A DNA stretch of 41,949 bases. Origin: Mycobacteriales bacterium (GTDB lineage: Bacteria > Actinomycetota > Actinomycetes > JAFAQI01). The DNA lies in contig DATJSI010000096.1 in the NCBI GenBank assembly GCA_035504215.1, positions 1 through 41,949 on the forward strand, read 5' to 3'. Position numbers and translations under genes: made by a program. Positions 1-8,484 of the stretch are shown piece after piece. The notes under the pieces were generated by a model that worked only from the letters and a program-made list of their open reading frames with translations, was not told where the DNA came from and searched no databases. Positions within the stretch are counted from its first letter, which is position 1, and each line of letters begins with the position of its first letter.

Positions 1-1
1 C

Positions 2-118
2 TGGACCACCAACACCGCCCGACGCCGAGCCCTGGACAACTTCATCCGGCACTACAACACTCGACGCGGCCACTCCGCCCTCGGCGGACACCCACCCGCC
101 AGCCGGCTCGCCGCCTGA
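2..118 (+). CDS. IS481-family transposase, C-terminal fragment
   Basis: The frame open from base 2 encodes 38 residues ending at TGA 116-118. The tail FIRHYNTRRGHSALGGHPP followed by ASRL is the conserved C-terminus of integrase-core (rve, DDE) transposases of the IS481/IS3 type, which carry a YN-x-x-R-x-H-x-x-L-G-x-x-P-x-x-R signature. The catalytic DDE residues lie upstream of the window and cannot be judged, so whether the element is intact is unknown. The gene is truncated by the window edge, not visibly broken. Confidence 0.8.
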   Translation, partial: WTTNTARRRALDNFIRHYNTRRGHSALGGHPPASRLAA

Positions 119-133
119 CAACAACGTGTCAGG
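114..133 (+). terminator. Stop-codon hairpin of the transposase
   Basis: CCTGACA (114-120) and TGTCAGG (127-133) are perfect 7-bp inverted arms around a 6-base loop. The transposase stop TGA lies in the left arm. No U-run follows. It may stop transcription out of the element, or be part of the sub-terminal repeat used by the transposase. Confidence 0.4.
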
Positions 134-248
134 TCACGACAACTAGGCGGGCGACGCCCCAAGTGAGCAGGACGGAATGCTGCGAAGGCGTCTTTGTCGC
201 ACAACCGTGGGGGAACGCCGGGTAGAGCGACGCGCGCGACCTTCGAGG

Positions 249-2801
249 TCAGCGCACCGTGATGCGCACGAGGTGCAGCCGGCCGTGGATGCGGACGCCG
301 ATGTCCCACAGCTTGTAGCGCTTGCGCATCGCCTTGTTGATGTGGAAGGTCATGCGCCACACGCCCGGTCGGACCTGGGTGAAGGCGTCCCCGCCCCCGC
401 GCGGCCGATGCTTGGTGTTGGCCGGCACCGCCCACTCATAGTGCGGGGTGCTCTGGCTCGCGGCGTACACGTGGTAGGTGCCGACCTTGAGCTGGAACCC
501 GGTCTTCTGCGTGTAGCGGACCTTGGGGATCCAGATCGAGAGCAGGCGGTACTTGCCACGGATCGTGGCCTTCAGGCCGGCCCGGTTGACGGCGGTCGCG
601 ACGTAGTGCCGGACGCCGTTGCGTCCCACCTTCGTGCGCAAGGTGCACTTGACGATGCCGGACTGCTTGTCCCGGCCTGCGCAGCGCCCGCGGTTGAACC
701 GGCCCGCGTAGACCCCGCCGTTCTTGACGCCCTTCACGGTGACCTTCGGGGCGCTGCGGTCGATGTTGATGCCCTTGACCTTCGCCGTCGCTGCGCCGCC
801 GTCGAGATCGGTGACGGTGCGGCTCACGTGCTGACCGGCGCCGCTGTGGGTCAGCTTGACGGCTGCCGGGCACGGTGCGCTGAAGCTGGCGCTGCCTGCG
901 GTGCAGGTGAACGTGACGGTCACCGGTGTCGAGTACCAGCCGTAGGCGGTCTTCGGCTTCGTGCTGTGCACTGTGGCGTGGATCGTGGGATCCGTGCGCT
1001 GTGCCGACGTGGTGGACGTGTCGAAGTCACCGTTGCCCAGGTAGTTGGCGGCGACGTCGTACGACGCTCCGGGCGCCAGGCTGTGGCTCAGTGTCGCGGT
1101 GCCGTTGCTCAGCGCAGCCGATCCGGCGTCGTTTCCGTCGACGGTGAACTCGACGGTTCCGGTGACGGTCACATTGGAGTGACCGGGCACGGTGACGGTT
1201 GCCGACAGCGAGGACGGCTCGATCGAGAGCGCCGTACTGGTGGCAGCCTTGCCGACGGAGACTTGCTGTTGCGCGGTGGGCGCGTCGGTGTAGTCGGCGT
1301 TGCCGGTCTGGTCGGCGTCGATCACGCAGGTGCCGGCGTGGTCGAAGCTGACCGTGCCGCTGTTGATCGAGCAGGCGTTGTTGGTGGTCGAGGCGTCGAT
1401 GCTGAACGTGACCGGGTTACCCGACCCGCCGCCGGTCGCGGTCGGGACGTAGGTGTCCCCGAGACCAGGCGAGGTCGGCCCGATCGAGGTGAACTCGACC
1501 TGCTGCGCAGCCTTGGCGACGTCGAGGTCGCCGGAAGCAGTGGCCGACGAGTAGGTGCCGTCACCCGCGAAGTTCGCGACGACGTCGTCGGGGTAGGTGC
1601 CCGCCTCGGACGAGCCGATGCTCACGCCGGTGAGGCTTGCGACACCGCTGCCGTTCGTCGTCGCCGTCCCGACGTCGTTGCCGTCGAGAGTGAAGTCGAC
1701 GGTTTCGCCCGACAGGCCCAGGCCGTCGTCCTGCAGGGTTGCGGTGAGCGTCGCGTTGCCACCGTAGGTTGCCGATCCGGAGACATCCGACATGACGGGC
1801 GCGGGAGCCGCGAACGCGCTGCTTCCGTTCGACGCCACGTCGACGTACAGGGTCTCGCCAGCGGTCACGGGGATCGTCGTGGTCACCACGGCGCCGTAGC
1901 CACCGAAGCCATCGTTCTCCGCGTTGTTGCCGCCCGTGCCACCGGTCGCGACCACTGCGACGCTCGTCACACCGCTGGGCACGACGAAGGTCTGCTCCGG
2001 CCCGGGGTTGTAGCTCTGCACGGTCGGCCCGCTGCCGTAGGACAGCGAGACGCCCGGGGTCGCGGTGGTGTCGTTGCCCACCGTCATGGTCGCGACCGAG
2101 AAGCTCGAACCAGCGCCGCCGCCGTTGCCGAACTCGTCGCAGTTGTTGGTCGCCCCGCCGCCACCACCGCCGTAGTAGCCACCGCCGCCACCACCACCGC
2201 CGCCGTTGCTGGCCTGCGAGGTGTAGCCGTCGCCGCCGATCGCGCCGGTTCCGTCGGTTCCGTTCTCCTGTCCGGCCTCGCCGGCTCCGCCGGTCCCTAC
2301 TGCGGTAGGCGTGGCTCCACCGCCACCGGTCGTGCCGTCGGTGCAGTTCAGCTGCTGGCCGCCGCCGCCGGTGCCATTGCCACCGCCACCACCGCCGTTG
2401 CAGTTGCCGTAGTACGACCCTGGCGCGGTCCCGCCACCGCCGCTGCCGCCCGAGCACCCGTCGTATCCGCCGGCGCCACCGCCACCGCCCGCGACCACGA
2501 GGCGCGGCTCTTCGCCGGTGTAGTACTTGTCGACACAGGTCGGATCGGTCGCCGAACAGGTCTGTACGGACGAGGCGCCACCGCCGCTACCCGCGACGGT
2601 GGAGGGGCCGCAGCCGGCGAAGAAGCAACCGCCGTTGCCGCCGCTCAGCGCCGTACCGTTCGTGCCGGCGATCGACCCACCGCCCGCAGGAGTCGCCGAC
2701 GCCTCCGCGCCGGTGAGCCAGAACGAGGCGATCACGAGTACGGCGGCGATCAACGCGCCGAGGATCGAACGGCGACCGGATATCCGGAGCTGGGAGGTCA
2801 T
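249..2801 (-). CDS. Secreted glycine-rich, Ig-like repeat surface protein
   Basis: This 850-residue protein starts with a Sec signal peptide (basic residues 6-11, hydrophobic 12-30, likely cleavage after ASA near 36). Residues 38-235 are extremely Gly-rich with runs up to nine Gly and scattered Cys, and include LVVAGGGGGAGG, typical of Gly-rich adhesin domains. Residues 270-330 contain VPSGVTSVAVVATGG and a GETLYV strand, the usual opening of that same domain. Bacterial Ig-like (Big) modules follow at about 335-430, 433-515 and 517-600, then a module starting GWYSTPVTVTFTC and a basic C-terminal domain (700-850). No LPXTG or C-terminal membrane anchor is seen, so it is probably released or held non-covalently. 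An adhesive or matrix role is inferred from architecture. The start has no strong ribosome binding site. Confidence 0.75.
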   Translation of the reverse strand: MTSQLRISGRRSILGALIAAVLVIASFWLTGAEASATPAGGGSIAGTNGTALSGGNGGCFFAGCGPSTVAGSGGGASSVQTCSATDPTCVDKYYTGEEPRLVVAGGGGGAGGYDGCSGGSGGGGTAPGSYYGNCNGGGGGGNGTGGGGQQLNCTDGTTGGGGATPTAVGTGGAGEAGQENGTDGTGAIGGDGYTSQASNGGGGGGGGGYYGGGGGGATNNCDEFGNGGGAGSSFSVATMTVGNDTTATPGVSLSYGSGPTVQSYNPGPEQTFVVPSGVTSVAVVATGGTGGNNAENDGFGGYGAVVTTTIPVTAGETLYVDVASNGSSAFAAPAPVMSDVSGSATYGGNATLTATLQDDGLGLSGETVDFTLDGNDVGTATTNGSGVASLTGVSIGSSEAGTYPDDVVANFAGDGTYSSATASGDLDVAKAAQQVEFTSIGPTSPGLGDTYVPTATGGGSGNPVTFSIDASTTNNACSINSGTVSFDHAGTCVIDADQTGNADYTDAPTAQQQVSVGKAATSTALSIEPSSLSATVTVPGHSNVTVTGTVEFTVDGNDAGSAALSNGTATLSHSLAPGASYDVAANYLGNGDFDTSTTSAQRTDPTIHATVHSTKPKTAYGWYSTPVTVTFTCTAGSASFSAPCPAAVKLTHSGAGQHVSRTVTDLDGGAATAKVKGINIDRSAPKVTVKGVKNGGVYAGRFNRGRCAGRDKQSGIVKCTLRTKVGRNGVRHYVATAVNRAGLKATIRGKYRLLSIWIPKVRYTQKTGFQLKVGTYHVYAASQSTPHYEWAVPANTKHRPRGGGDAFTQVRPGVWRMTFHINKAMRKRYKLWDIGVRIHGRLHLVRITVR

Positions 2802-2845
2802 GAATTACTCGCAAACCGTGGTTGGTGAAACGGTGGACAGCGCTA

Positions 2846-2860
2846 CGAAGGCAACCTTCG
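2846..2860. repeat. Perfect short inverted repeat upstream of the Gly-rich gene
   Basis: CGAAGG-CAA-CCTTCG is a perfect 6-bp stem with a 3-base loop, 45-59 bases upstream of the start at 2801. It could be an operator or a 5' UTR hairpin. The 2802-3039 gap otherwise holds only the direct repeats at 2977-2996. Confidence 0.4.
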
Positions 2861-2976
2861 GCGACTGACGGCTTGCCCTTGAGTCATCTCGACTCGTCAA
2901 TGAATGTTGGGATAAGTGTTGCGGTCCGGCGGCCCCGCTGAGCTCGCTCGCCCGCGATCATGGCCGGGCTGGCGGC

Positions 2977-3010
2977 CTGCAAACGGACTGCAAACGCGCT
3001 CACCCACGCT
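2977..3010 (+). promoter_or_regulatory. Candidate SARP-type site: 11-bp-period direct repeat and -10 box
   Basis: CTGCAAACG occurs at 2977-2985 and again at 2988-2996, exactly 11 bases apart (one helical turn). A weak -10 box, CACGCT, lies at 3005-3010, eight bases after the second copy. SARP activators such as ActII-ORF4 and DnrI are known to bind heptamer direct repeats at 11-bp spacing, with the last copy about 8 bp before the -10. The next operon converges on a SARP gene. Assignment to that protein is inference. Confidence 0.4.
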
Positions 3011-3039
3011 GTCCACAACCGATGCACGAGGAGGGCGTG

Positions 3040-3429
3040 ATGATCGAGGCAGTGACGAGGTTTCTGGACGCGGTGCAGGCGGGGCGGCCGGTCCCGGCCG
3101 GGGTGTTCGCCGACGACGTGCAGCTGGACGCGACGGTCCCGAACTGGCGGCTCAGCCGGTCCGGCGCCGATGCGGTCCGCGACGAGTTCGCGCGTTGGTA
3201 CGCCGACCCGGGCGCGTTCGAGAGCGTGACCCGGACCGAGGTGCCCGGCGGCGAGCTCGTGACCTTCCTGCTGACCTGGACCGAGGGTGGCGTTCCGTTC
3301 GCGGCACACCAGGCACACGTCATCGAGGCCGACGGCGGGGTGATCGCCAAGGACACGGTGTGGTGCGGCGGTCGGTGGGACGCTGGGCTCCTCGCCGAGA
3401 TGGAAGAGGCGGACCGTGCCCGTGCGTGA
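3040..3429 (+). CDS. NTF2-like / SnoaL-type small protein
   Basis: This protein of about 129 residues has the cone-shaped NTF2-like pattern: an N-terminal helix (VTRFLDAVQAG), a VFADDVQLDATVP segment, a middle helix (VRDEFARWYADPG) and alternating strands (ELVTFLLTWTEGG, QAHVIEADGGVIAKDTVW). SnoaL-type members include polyketide cyclases, isomerases and binding proteins of unknown role; the substrate cannot be told here. The start at 3040 is preferred over 3022 because GGAGG (3030-3034) sits five bases before this ATG. It overlaps the downstream kinase by 14 bases, so translation is probably coupled. Confidence 0.75.
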   Translation: MIEAVTRFLDAVQAGRPVPAGVFADDVQLDATVPNWRLSRSGADAVRDEFARWYADPGAFESVTRTEVPGGELVTFLLTWTEGGVPFAAHQAHVIEADGGVIAKDTVWCGGRWDAGLLAEMEEADRARA

Positions 3430-4423
3430 GAACACCACCGGTCGTGAGGTCGCGGGGAGCGCAGAGGAGCTGCTTGCTCGCGCGACAACGCGGACTCCGA
3501 TGGCCACCATCGACGGCAAGTCGGCGGTTCCGATGGAGCGGGTGGTGATCGACGGCGCGGCGTACGTGGTGAAGCGACTCGGTCCCTCGCTCGACTGGAT
3601 CGCGCGTGCCACCGGTGACTACGTCGCGCGGGTCGGAACCTGCTGGCGAATGGGCATCCTTGACCGGCTGCCGGACTGCTTCGATCACGCGATCGAGGCG
3701 GTCGCGTTCGACCCGGCGGACGGTACGACCACGCTGCTGATGCGCGACGTCGCCGAGGCGCTCGTGCCGGAAGGCGACGAGCCGGTGCCGTTCGAGCAGC
3801 ACCGGCGCTTCCTCGACCACATGGCGCAGCTGCATGTCAGGTTCTGGGAGCTCGCCACGATGCCCGAGCTGACCGCGATGTCGGTGCGTTACACAGCGCT
3901 CAGCCCGTTGACCGCGCAGACCGAGGCCGCGCTCGGCAGCGGTGCCGGGGTGCCGGCGATGCTGCCGGGGTTCTGGGCCGCCCTGGACGACGCCGCGCCC
4001 GCGGCCGCCCGGGTCGCCCGAGAGCTGGCCGGCGATCCGTGGCCACTCGTGCGCGCTCTCCAGCGGACGCCCGCCACCTTCGTCCACGGCGACTGGAAGA
4101 TGGGCAACCTCGGTTCGCACGCCGACGGCCGCACGGTGCTGCTCGACTGGCAGTGGCCGGGCGTCGCGCCCGGCTGCGTCGATCTCATGTGGTACCTCGC
4201 GATCAATGCCGCCCGCGTGCCCGAACCGAAGGACGACGCGATCACGGCGTACCGCAATCGCCTGGAGTGGTACGGCGTTGCGACCGACCCGTGGTTCGAC
4301 GAGCAGCTGTCGCTGGCCACGCTTGGAGCGTTCGTTCAACTGGGCTGGAACAAGGCCGACGACGCCGACGAGCTCGAGTGGTGGACCTCCCGCGCGATGA
4401 AAGCAGCGACGACTTTGTCGTGA
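3416..4423 (+). CDS. APH/choline-kinase-like phosphotransferase family protein
   Basis: This 335-residue kinase-fold protein carries the catalytic loop HGDWKMGN (residues 224-231, Asp226 and Asn231) and the metal-binding LLDWQ (Asp244) that replaces DFG in aminoglycoside/choline-type kinases. The probable ATP-site lysine lies in YVVKRL (residues 50-55). The family phosphorylates small molecules (aminoglycosides, macrolides, choline, sugars); nothing here fixes the acceptor. It starts at a GTG inside the NTF2-like gene, with GGAAGAGGCGGA just before it. Its TGA overlaps the methyltransferase GTG. Co-transcription with a cyclase-like protein and a methyltransferase suggests tailoring or inactivation of a metabolite. 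Confidence 0.8.
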   Translation: MPVRENTTGREVAGSAEELLARATTRTPMATIDGKSAVPMERVVIDGAAYVVKRLGPSLDWIARATGDYVARVGTCWRMGILDRLPDCFDHAIEAVAFDPADGTTTLLMRDVAEALVPEGDEPVPFEQHRRFLDHMAQLHVRFWELATMPELTAMSVRYTALSPLTAQTEAALGSGAGVPAMLPGFWAALDDAAPAAARVARELAGDPWPLVRALQRTPATFVHGDWKMGNLGSHADGRTVLLDWQWPGVAPGCVDLMWYLAINAARVPEPKDDAITAYRNRLEWYGVATDPWFDEQLSLATLGAFVQLGWNKADDADELEWWTSRAMKAATTLS

Positions 4424-5214
4424 GCACCGTCGACGATCCGGCCGCGGCCTACACGAGCGGCGAGGCTTGGGCGCGCGGCCCGCAACTGGTCTACGACCGG
4501 CTGGCGGAGGTCGCGTTTGCCAGGCTGCCGCCGGACCTGTCCGGCCTGACGGCCGCCGACGTCGGTGCCGGAACGGGAGCCGCGACTCGCGTGTTGGTGG
4601 GCAGGGGAGCGAGCGTGCTCGCCGTGGATGCCTCGTCAGCCATGCTTATCGAGCTGAGCCGACAGGTTGGTGCCCGGGTCGCGACGGTGCTGGGCGATGT
4701 TCGCGCTCTTCCGGTCGCAAGCCGCAGTCACGACCTCGTCGTTGCAGCGTTCGTCATCAACCATCTGCACGAGCCCTCTCTCGGGTTGAGCGAACTGGCG
4801 CGCGTCTGCCGACCAGGCGGCCGGATCGTGACAACGACGTTCGGTGCGGATGACCATCCGATCAAGGCCGCTGTCGACCGCGTGCTGGCGTCGTACGGTT
4901 TCGTTGCGCCGGCTTGGTACGTCGCGATGAAGAAGGAGGTCTTGCCGAGATTCGGTACCGTGCCCGCCCTCGACTCGATGGCGCGAGGTGCTGGCCTCCA
5001 GCACGTCGCCGTGCACGAGGTGCGGGTGGCCTTCGACGACCTGCCGTTGCGTGCGGTCATCGACTACCGGCTCGGGCTGTCGCACATCTCGGCGTTCGTT
5101 CGTGACCTGCCGCCGCACACGCAGCAGCAGATCGACGTCGACCTGCATGCGGCGATCGCGCCGTTGCCGCCGTTCGAGCTGCCGATGCTCGTACTGGACG
5201 CGGTCGCGAGCTAG
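4420..5214 (+). CDS. Class I SAM-dependent methyltransferase
   Basis: This 264-residue Rossmann-fold methyltransferase has the SAM-binding motif I ADVGAGTGAATR (residues 46-57), then AVDAS, and the post-motif HDLVVAAFVINHL and RVCRPGGRIVTTTFG, typical of Methyltransf_11/25 enzymes acting on small molecules. The GTG start overlaps the kinase stop (GTGA, 4420-4423), so it is translated by coupling. The frame is open far upstream, but that part is only the kinase gene read out of frame. The stop TAG shares a CTAG palindrome with the stop codon of the convergent regulator. The acceptor is unknown. Confidence 0.85.
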   Translation: MSTVDDPAAAYTSGEAWARGPQLVYDRLAEVAFARLPPDLSGLTAADVGAGTGAATRVLVGRGASVLAVDASSAMLIELSRQVGARVATVLGDVRALPVASRSHDLVVAAFVINHLHEPSLGLSELARVCRPGGRIVTTTFGADDHPIKAAVDRVLASYGFVAPAWYVAMKKEVLPRFGTVPALDSMARGAGLQHVAVHEVRVAFDDLPLRAVIDYRLGLSHISAFVRDLPPHTQQQIDVDLHAAIAPLPPFELPMLVLDAVAS

Positions 5215-8200
5215 CCGAACTCGCGATCGGCCAGCCGCGCGAACGACTCGGCGTAGCCACCGGCTGCGCGGCGCCAGTCGTCGGCCCAGCTACGGGCAAG
5301 CGCCGCGAGCCGGTCGTTGCGCGCTGCCGCTGCCAACCGTGCTGTCAGCAACCACGCCTCCGGTCGTGCGACGTTGTGCAGAGTGTGCGCGAGCGAAGCG
5401 AGGCCGTCCGCCGGTACGTCGCTGCCCGAGAGCAGCCGCACGCGGGTACGAAGGGCGTCCGCGAGAGCGGCGTGGCGGTGCATCCCTTCGGCTGTCGCGC
5501 GCTGATGAACCTCACCGGCGGTCGCTGTCGCGGAGCCGAGATCGCCAGCGGCGAGCGCAAGGCACCCGGAGATGTATCGGCGGCGCAGATCGATCCGCCA
5601 GCCATTGGAGATCGGGCCGCCCTCGAGCAGCGCGCCCACCTCGTCGAGCAGCGCGGCCGCTTCGTCGAGACGGTCGGCCCGCAGCAACAGAGCGGCCAGG
5701 TCGAGCGTCCCCTGGCCGTAGGGTTCCCGCGCTCCTGCGCTGCTTGCCAGCTCGCGCGCGGCGGCGAGTGCATCGCCGGCCTCGGGCGCCCCGAGCAGGG
5801 AGAGCACCCAGCCGCGGTAGACCTCGGCCCGCCCAGTGAAACGGTCGGCGTGCTGATCCTGCACGGCCGCGGCCATGCGCTCGGTGATGGCGAGCGCGTG
5901 TAGCGGTCGGCCGAAGAGCACCTGGGCATGCGCGGTGATCTGGTCGGCGTACACCCCGGAGAACGGGAACGGCGCACGGCGGGCGGCCGTTTCCTCAGCC
6001 AGACACGCCTCGGCGTGCTCGACGTCGCCGCGATGCAGGTGCAGGAAGCCGGTCCAGATGACGACGAACGGTCGCAGCGGTGAGGCCGGCGCGGCATCGG
6101 CGGCCGCGCGCAGCCGCTGCTCGCATTCCACCAGCCGGCCCGTGGTGTGCAGCGCCTTCGCGGCGAGGAACTGACAGGTGAGGCGTACCTCGGGATCCGC
6201 GGTGCGAGCGGCCGCCTGGTTGGCCAGCGCGAGGGTCGCGGGCCAGTCGCGCCCGTAGTACGCCGCGTACGTCGCGACCTGCAGGGCGCCGTCATCGCTG
6301 TCCTTTCCGAGCGCCAGCGAAGCCTCGTCGCGCGCATCGTCGTACCGACCGAGGAAGAGCAGCTGGCGCGACCGGTCGATGTGCCCGTCGGCGCAGTCGT
6401 CCAAGGCAAGGCTCTCGTCGACCAGGCGGAGTGCGTCGACGTGGTCGTAGCGTTCGGCGGCGAGGCCGGCGGCCGTGCGCAGCGCACGGGCAGCAACCTG
6501 GAGGTCGCCGCCGAGCCGGGCGTGGTCGGCGACCACGAGCGGGTCCGAGCCGGGCCGATCGTTGAGTACGCGAGCCGCCTCCCGGTGCAGCCAGGCGCGT
6601 CGGGCCGACGGCAGATCGGCCGCAAGGGCATCCCGGAGGAGGTCGTGGCGGAACACGAAACCGGTGCGCGCGTCCTCCAGCACGTGGCGGCGCATACCGA
6701 GCTCCAGGTCGTCGAGCAGGTCGGGCACCGGTCGGCGCAACAGGCTGCTGAGCACGTCGACGTCGACGACCGGGCCGAGCGCCGCCGCGGCGCGAAGCGT
6801 CGATGCGGCCTCTTCGTCGCCGGCGAGCCGCGCGAGGACGGCCTGGCGAATGCTGTCCGGCAACTCGGCCTCGGTCGACTGTGCGAGCTCGACCAGGAAC
6901 AGCGGGTTGCCTCCGCTGCGCTCGAGCAGCGCGTCGACGCGCTCGGCCGGGACATCGTCGCCGAGCAGCGTGACCGCGGCCGCGCGGTCCAGTCGCTCGA
7001 GGCGCAGAACCGTGGCCGCTTCCGGCACCCGCCCGGCACCGGAGCGGTAGGCGAGGACCACGAGCAGCGGTAGCCCGGCCGCGCGTTGCGCGACAACCTC
7101 GAGCCAGTCCAGCGTTGCGGCATCGGCGTGGTGAGCGTCGTCGATCGCGAGCACCACCGGCGCGATCGACGCCAGCCTGGTCATGACGTTGAGCAGAGCG
7201 AGCTGGAGCAGGTCCGGAACGTTCGCGCCGGGCTCGCGACTGACCAGCACGTCGCGAACGCTTCCTGAGCCCAGGCCGAGCAGCGGCGCGACGACCTCCG
7301 CGTCGGCGCCGAGCAGCTCGCCGCGCTCGCTCGCCGGTGCGCCGCGAAGCCGCCGGCTGAGGACGTCGAGAACCGGTGCGAACGGCAGCGCTCCCGCCCC
7401 GGACGCGACCGTCCGCAGCACGTCGCAGCGCGGGCCGACCGCGCTCAGCAACGCATCGAGCAGGCGGGTCTTGCCGATGCCAGCCTCACCCTCGATGGCG
7501 AGGATCCGCGAGTTCCCCGCGCAGGCGTCGTCGAACCCGGCCTGCAGCCGGTCCAGCTCGACCTGTCGACCGGCCAGAGTCACCGCCGCCGGGCACGACG
7601 CTGAGGCCGAAGTCGGGTCGCCGGCGTGCAACAGCGAGAGGTGCACGGCCTGGGTATCGGGATGCGGGTCGACTCCGAGGTCATCCGCGAGCCGCTCGGC
7701 AAGTTCGGCGTAGGCCGCGAGTCCGGCGGCCGCCCGGCCGGAGGCGGCGCTGGCGCGCATCAGCACGCGCAGCGCGCCCTCGTCGTACCGGTCGTGGTCG
7801 AGGGCGCGCCGGGCCGCTTCGACCGCGTCGCGGTGACGGCCGGCCGCGGCCGCTGACTCCGCGCTCAAGAGCAGGATCCGCGACCGAAGACGCTCGACCG
7901 CTGCGCGGTCGGCCGCCAGCCACTCGGCGTCCGGATCGTCCGGAAGCAAAGGCCCGCGAATCAGGCGGAGCGCCGCGTCGGCCGCGGCGCTGGCAGCCGC
8001 GCGCCCGCCCTCGGCCAGTCGTATCTCCGCCTCGTCGGCCAGAGCCTCTGCGGCGCTGACGTCGAGCCAACCCATCGACAGCGCGTAGCCGGCGTCCGAG
8101 CGGGAGACGGAATCGATGCCGAGTGCCGCCCGGCACCGGCTGGCAAGGACGGATAGCTGTGCCGCCGGCCTTGCCGGCGCATCACCTTCCGGCCAGAGCA

Positions 8201-8357
8201 CGTCGACCAGTGTGTCGACGCCGACCGGGCGCCCCCGCGCGATGGCCAGGCGCTGGATGAACACGCGTGCCTTCCGGCTGCCGAGCCGGCCGAGGTCGAC
8301 GCCCTCGATGTCGAGCCCGCCGAGCAGCCGCACCCGGAGACCGGGGTCTTCCCCCAT
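5211..8357 (-). CDS. SARP/AfsR-like regulator with BTAD, AAA ATPase and TPR-like domains
   Basis: This is a 1048-residue transcriptional regulator. An OmpR-type winged helix covers about residues 8-90 (LRVRLLGGLDIEG, then VDVLWPEGDAP). A bacterial transcriptional activation (BTAD) domain covers 95-245. An ATPase of the STAND/AAA type carries Walker A GEAGIGKT (290-297) and Walker B VVLAIDDAHHAD (401-412). A long helical, Ala-rich TPR-like region runs from about 600 to the end. There is no C-terminal LuxR-type helix-turn-helix, so DNA binding should be through the N-terminal winged helix. Such proteins activate antibiotic or morphological genes in actinomycetes, with nucleotide binding as a switch. 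Its 3' end meets the methyltransferase operon, the likely target. The upstream gap 8358-8484 separates it from the divergent sigma gene. Confidence 0.85.
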   Translation of the reverse strand: MGEDPGLRVRLLGGLDIEGVDLGRLGSRKARVFIQRLAIARGRPVGVDTLVDVLWPEGDAPARPAAQLSVLASRCRAALGIDSVSRSDAGYALSMGWLDVSAAEALADEAEIRLAEGGRAAASAAADAALRLIRGPLLPDDPDAEWLAADRAAVERLRSRILLLSAESAAAAGRHRDAVEAARRALDHDRYDEGALRVLMRASAASGRAAAGLAAYAELAERLADDLGVDPHPDTQAVHLSLLHAGDPTSASASCPAAVTLAGRQVELDRLQAGFDDACAGNSRILAIEGEAGIGKTRLLDALLSAVGPRCDVLRTVASGAGALPFAPVLDVLSRRLRGAPASERGELLGADAEVVAPLLGLGSGSVRDVLVSREPGANVPDLLQLALLNVMTRLASIAPVVLAIDDAHHADAATLDWLEVVAQRAAGLPLLVVLAYRSGAGRVPEAATVLRLERLDRAAAVTLLGDDVPAERVDALLERSGGNPLFLVELAQSTEAELPDSIRQAVLARLAGDEEAASTLRAAAALGPVVDVDVLSSLLRRPVPDLLDDLELGMRRHVLEDARTGFVFRHDLLRDALAADLPSARRAWLHREAARVLNDRPGSDPLVVADHARLGGDLQVAARALRTAAGLAAERYDHVDALRLVDESLALDDCADGHIDRSRQLLFLGRYDDARDEASLALGKDSDDGALQVATYAAYYGRDWPATLALANQAAARTADPEVRLTCQFLAAKALHTTGRLVECEQRLRAAADAAPASPLRPFVVIWTGFLHLHRGDVEHAEACLAEETAARRAPFPFSGVYADQITAHAQVLFGRPLHALAITERMAAAVQDQHADRFTGRAEVYRGWVLSLLGAPEAGDALAAARELASSAGAREPYGQGTLDLAALLLRADRLDEAAALLDEVGALLEGGPISNGWRIDLRRRYISGCLALAAGDLGSATATAGEVHQRATAEGMHRHAALADALRTRVRLLSGSDVPADGLASLAHTLHNVARPEAWLLTARLAAAARNDRLAALARSWADDWRRAAGGYAESFARLADREFG

Positions 8358-8426
8358 GGCGGCAGTGTCCGTCCGGAGGGCTGGTCTTGTCAGCGGTCAG
8401 GTGGTGGTGAAAGTCGGCTGCAGGAT

Positions 8427-8452
8427 GCAACGTGGAGCTCAACTCGCGCGTT
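8427..8452 (+). promoter_or_regulatory. Possible ECF promoter (GCAAC, 17 bases, CGTT)
   Basis: GCAAC (8427-8431) and CGTT (8449-8452), separated by 17 bases, resemble the GAAC/CGTT core of ECF-dependent promoters and lie about 32 bases before the sigma gene start. CAACG and CGTTG also form inverted arms. Autoregulation would be usual for this class; the match is weak. Confidence 0.3.
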
Positions 8453-8484
8453 GAAGGTCTGACCGGCAACCGCTCGGAGGCGTG

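Larger units (their letters stand above)
1..141 (+). mobile_element. Right end of an IS481-family insertion sequence (left part outside window)
   Basis: The window opens inside an insertion sequence. It holds the last 38 codons of a transposase, a stop-codon hairpin, and then a terminal repeat. Read inward from position 141, the end begins TGTCGTGACC, the TG-start expected of IS481 ends. It abuts ACTAGG (142-147), which fits the NCTAGN target reported for Bordetella IS481. The exact boundary is inferred, because the left end and the second target copy lie outside the window. Confidence 0.7.

Noticed and set aside
2150-2460. CRISPR-like or satellite array
   Set aside because: The repeats are glycine codon runs in the surface-protein gene, with no regular unit and spacers.
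177-2828. 883-residue open frame on the plus strand opposite the Gly-rich gene
   Set aside because: Its product is Arg/Val/Gly-rich with no domain or signal; it is the antisense reading of a GC-rich gene.
4039-4419. N-terminal extension of the methyltransferase frame
   Set aside because: This stretch is the kinase gene in another frame; the real start is GTG 4420 at the kinase stop.
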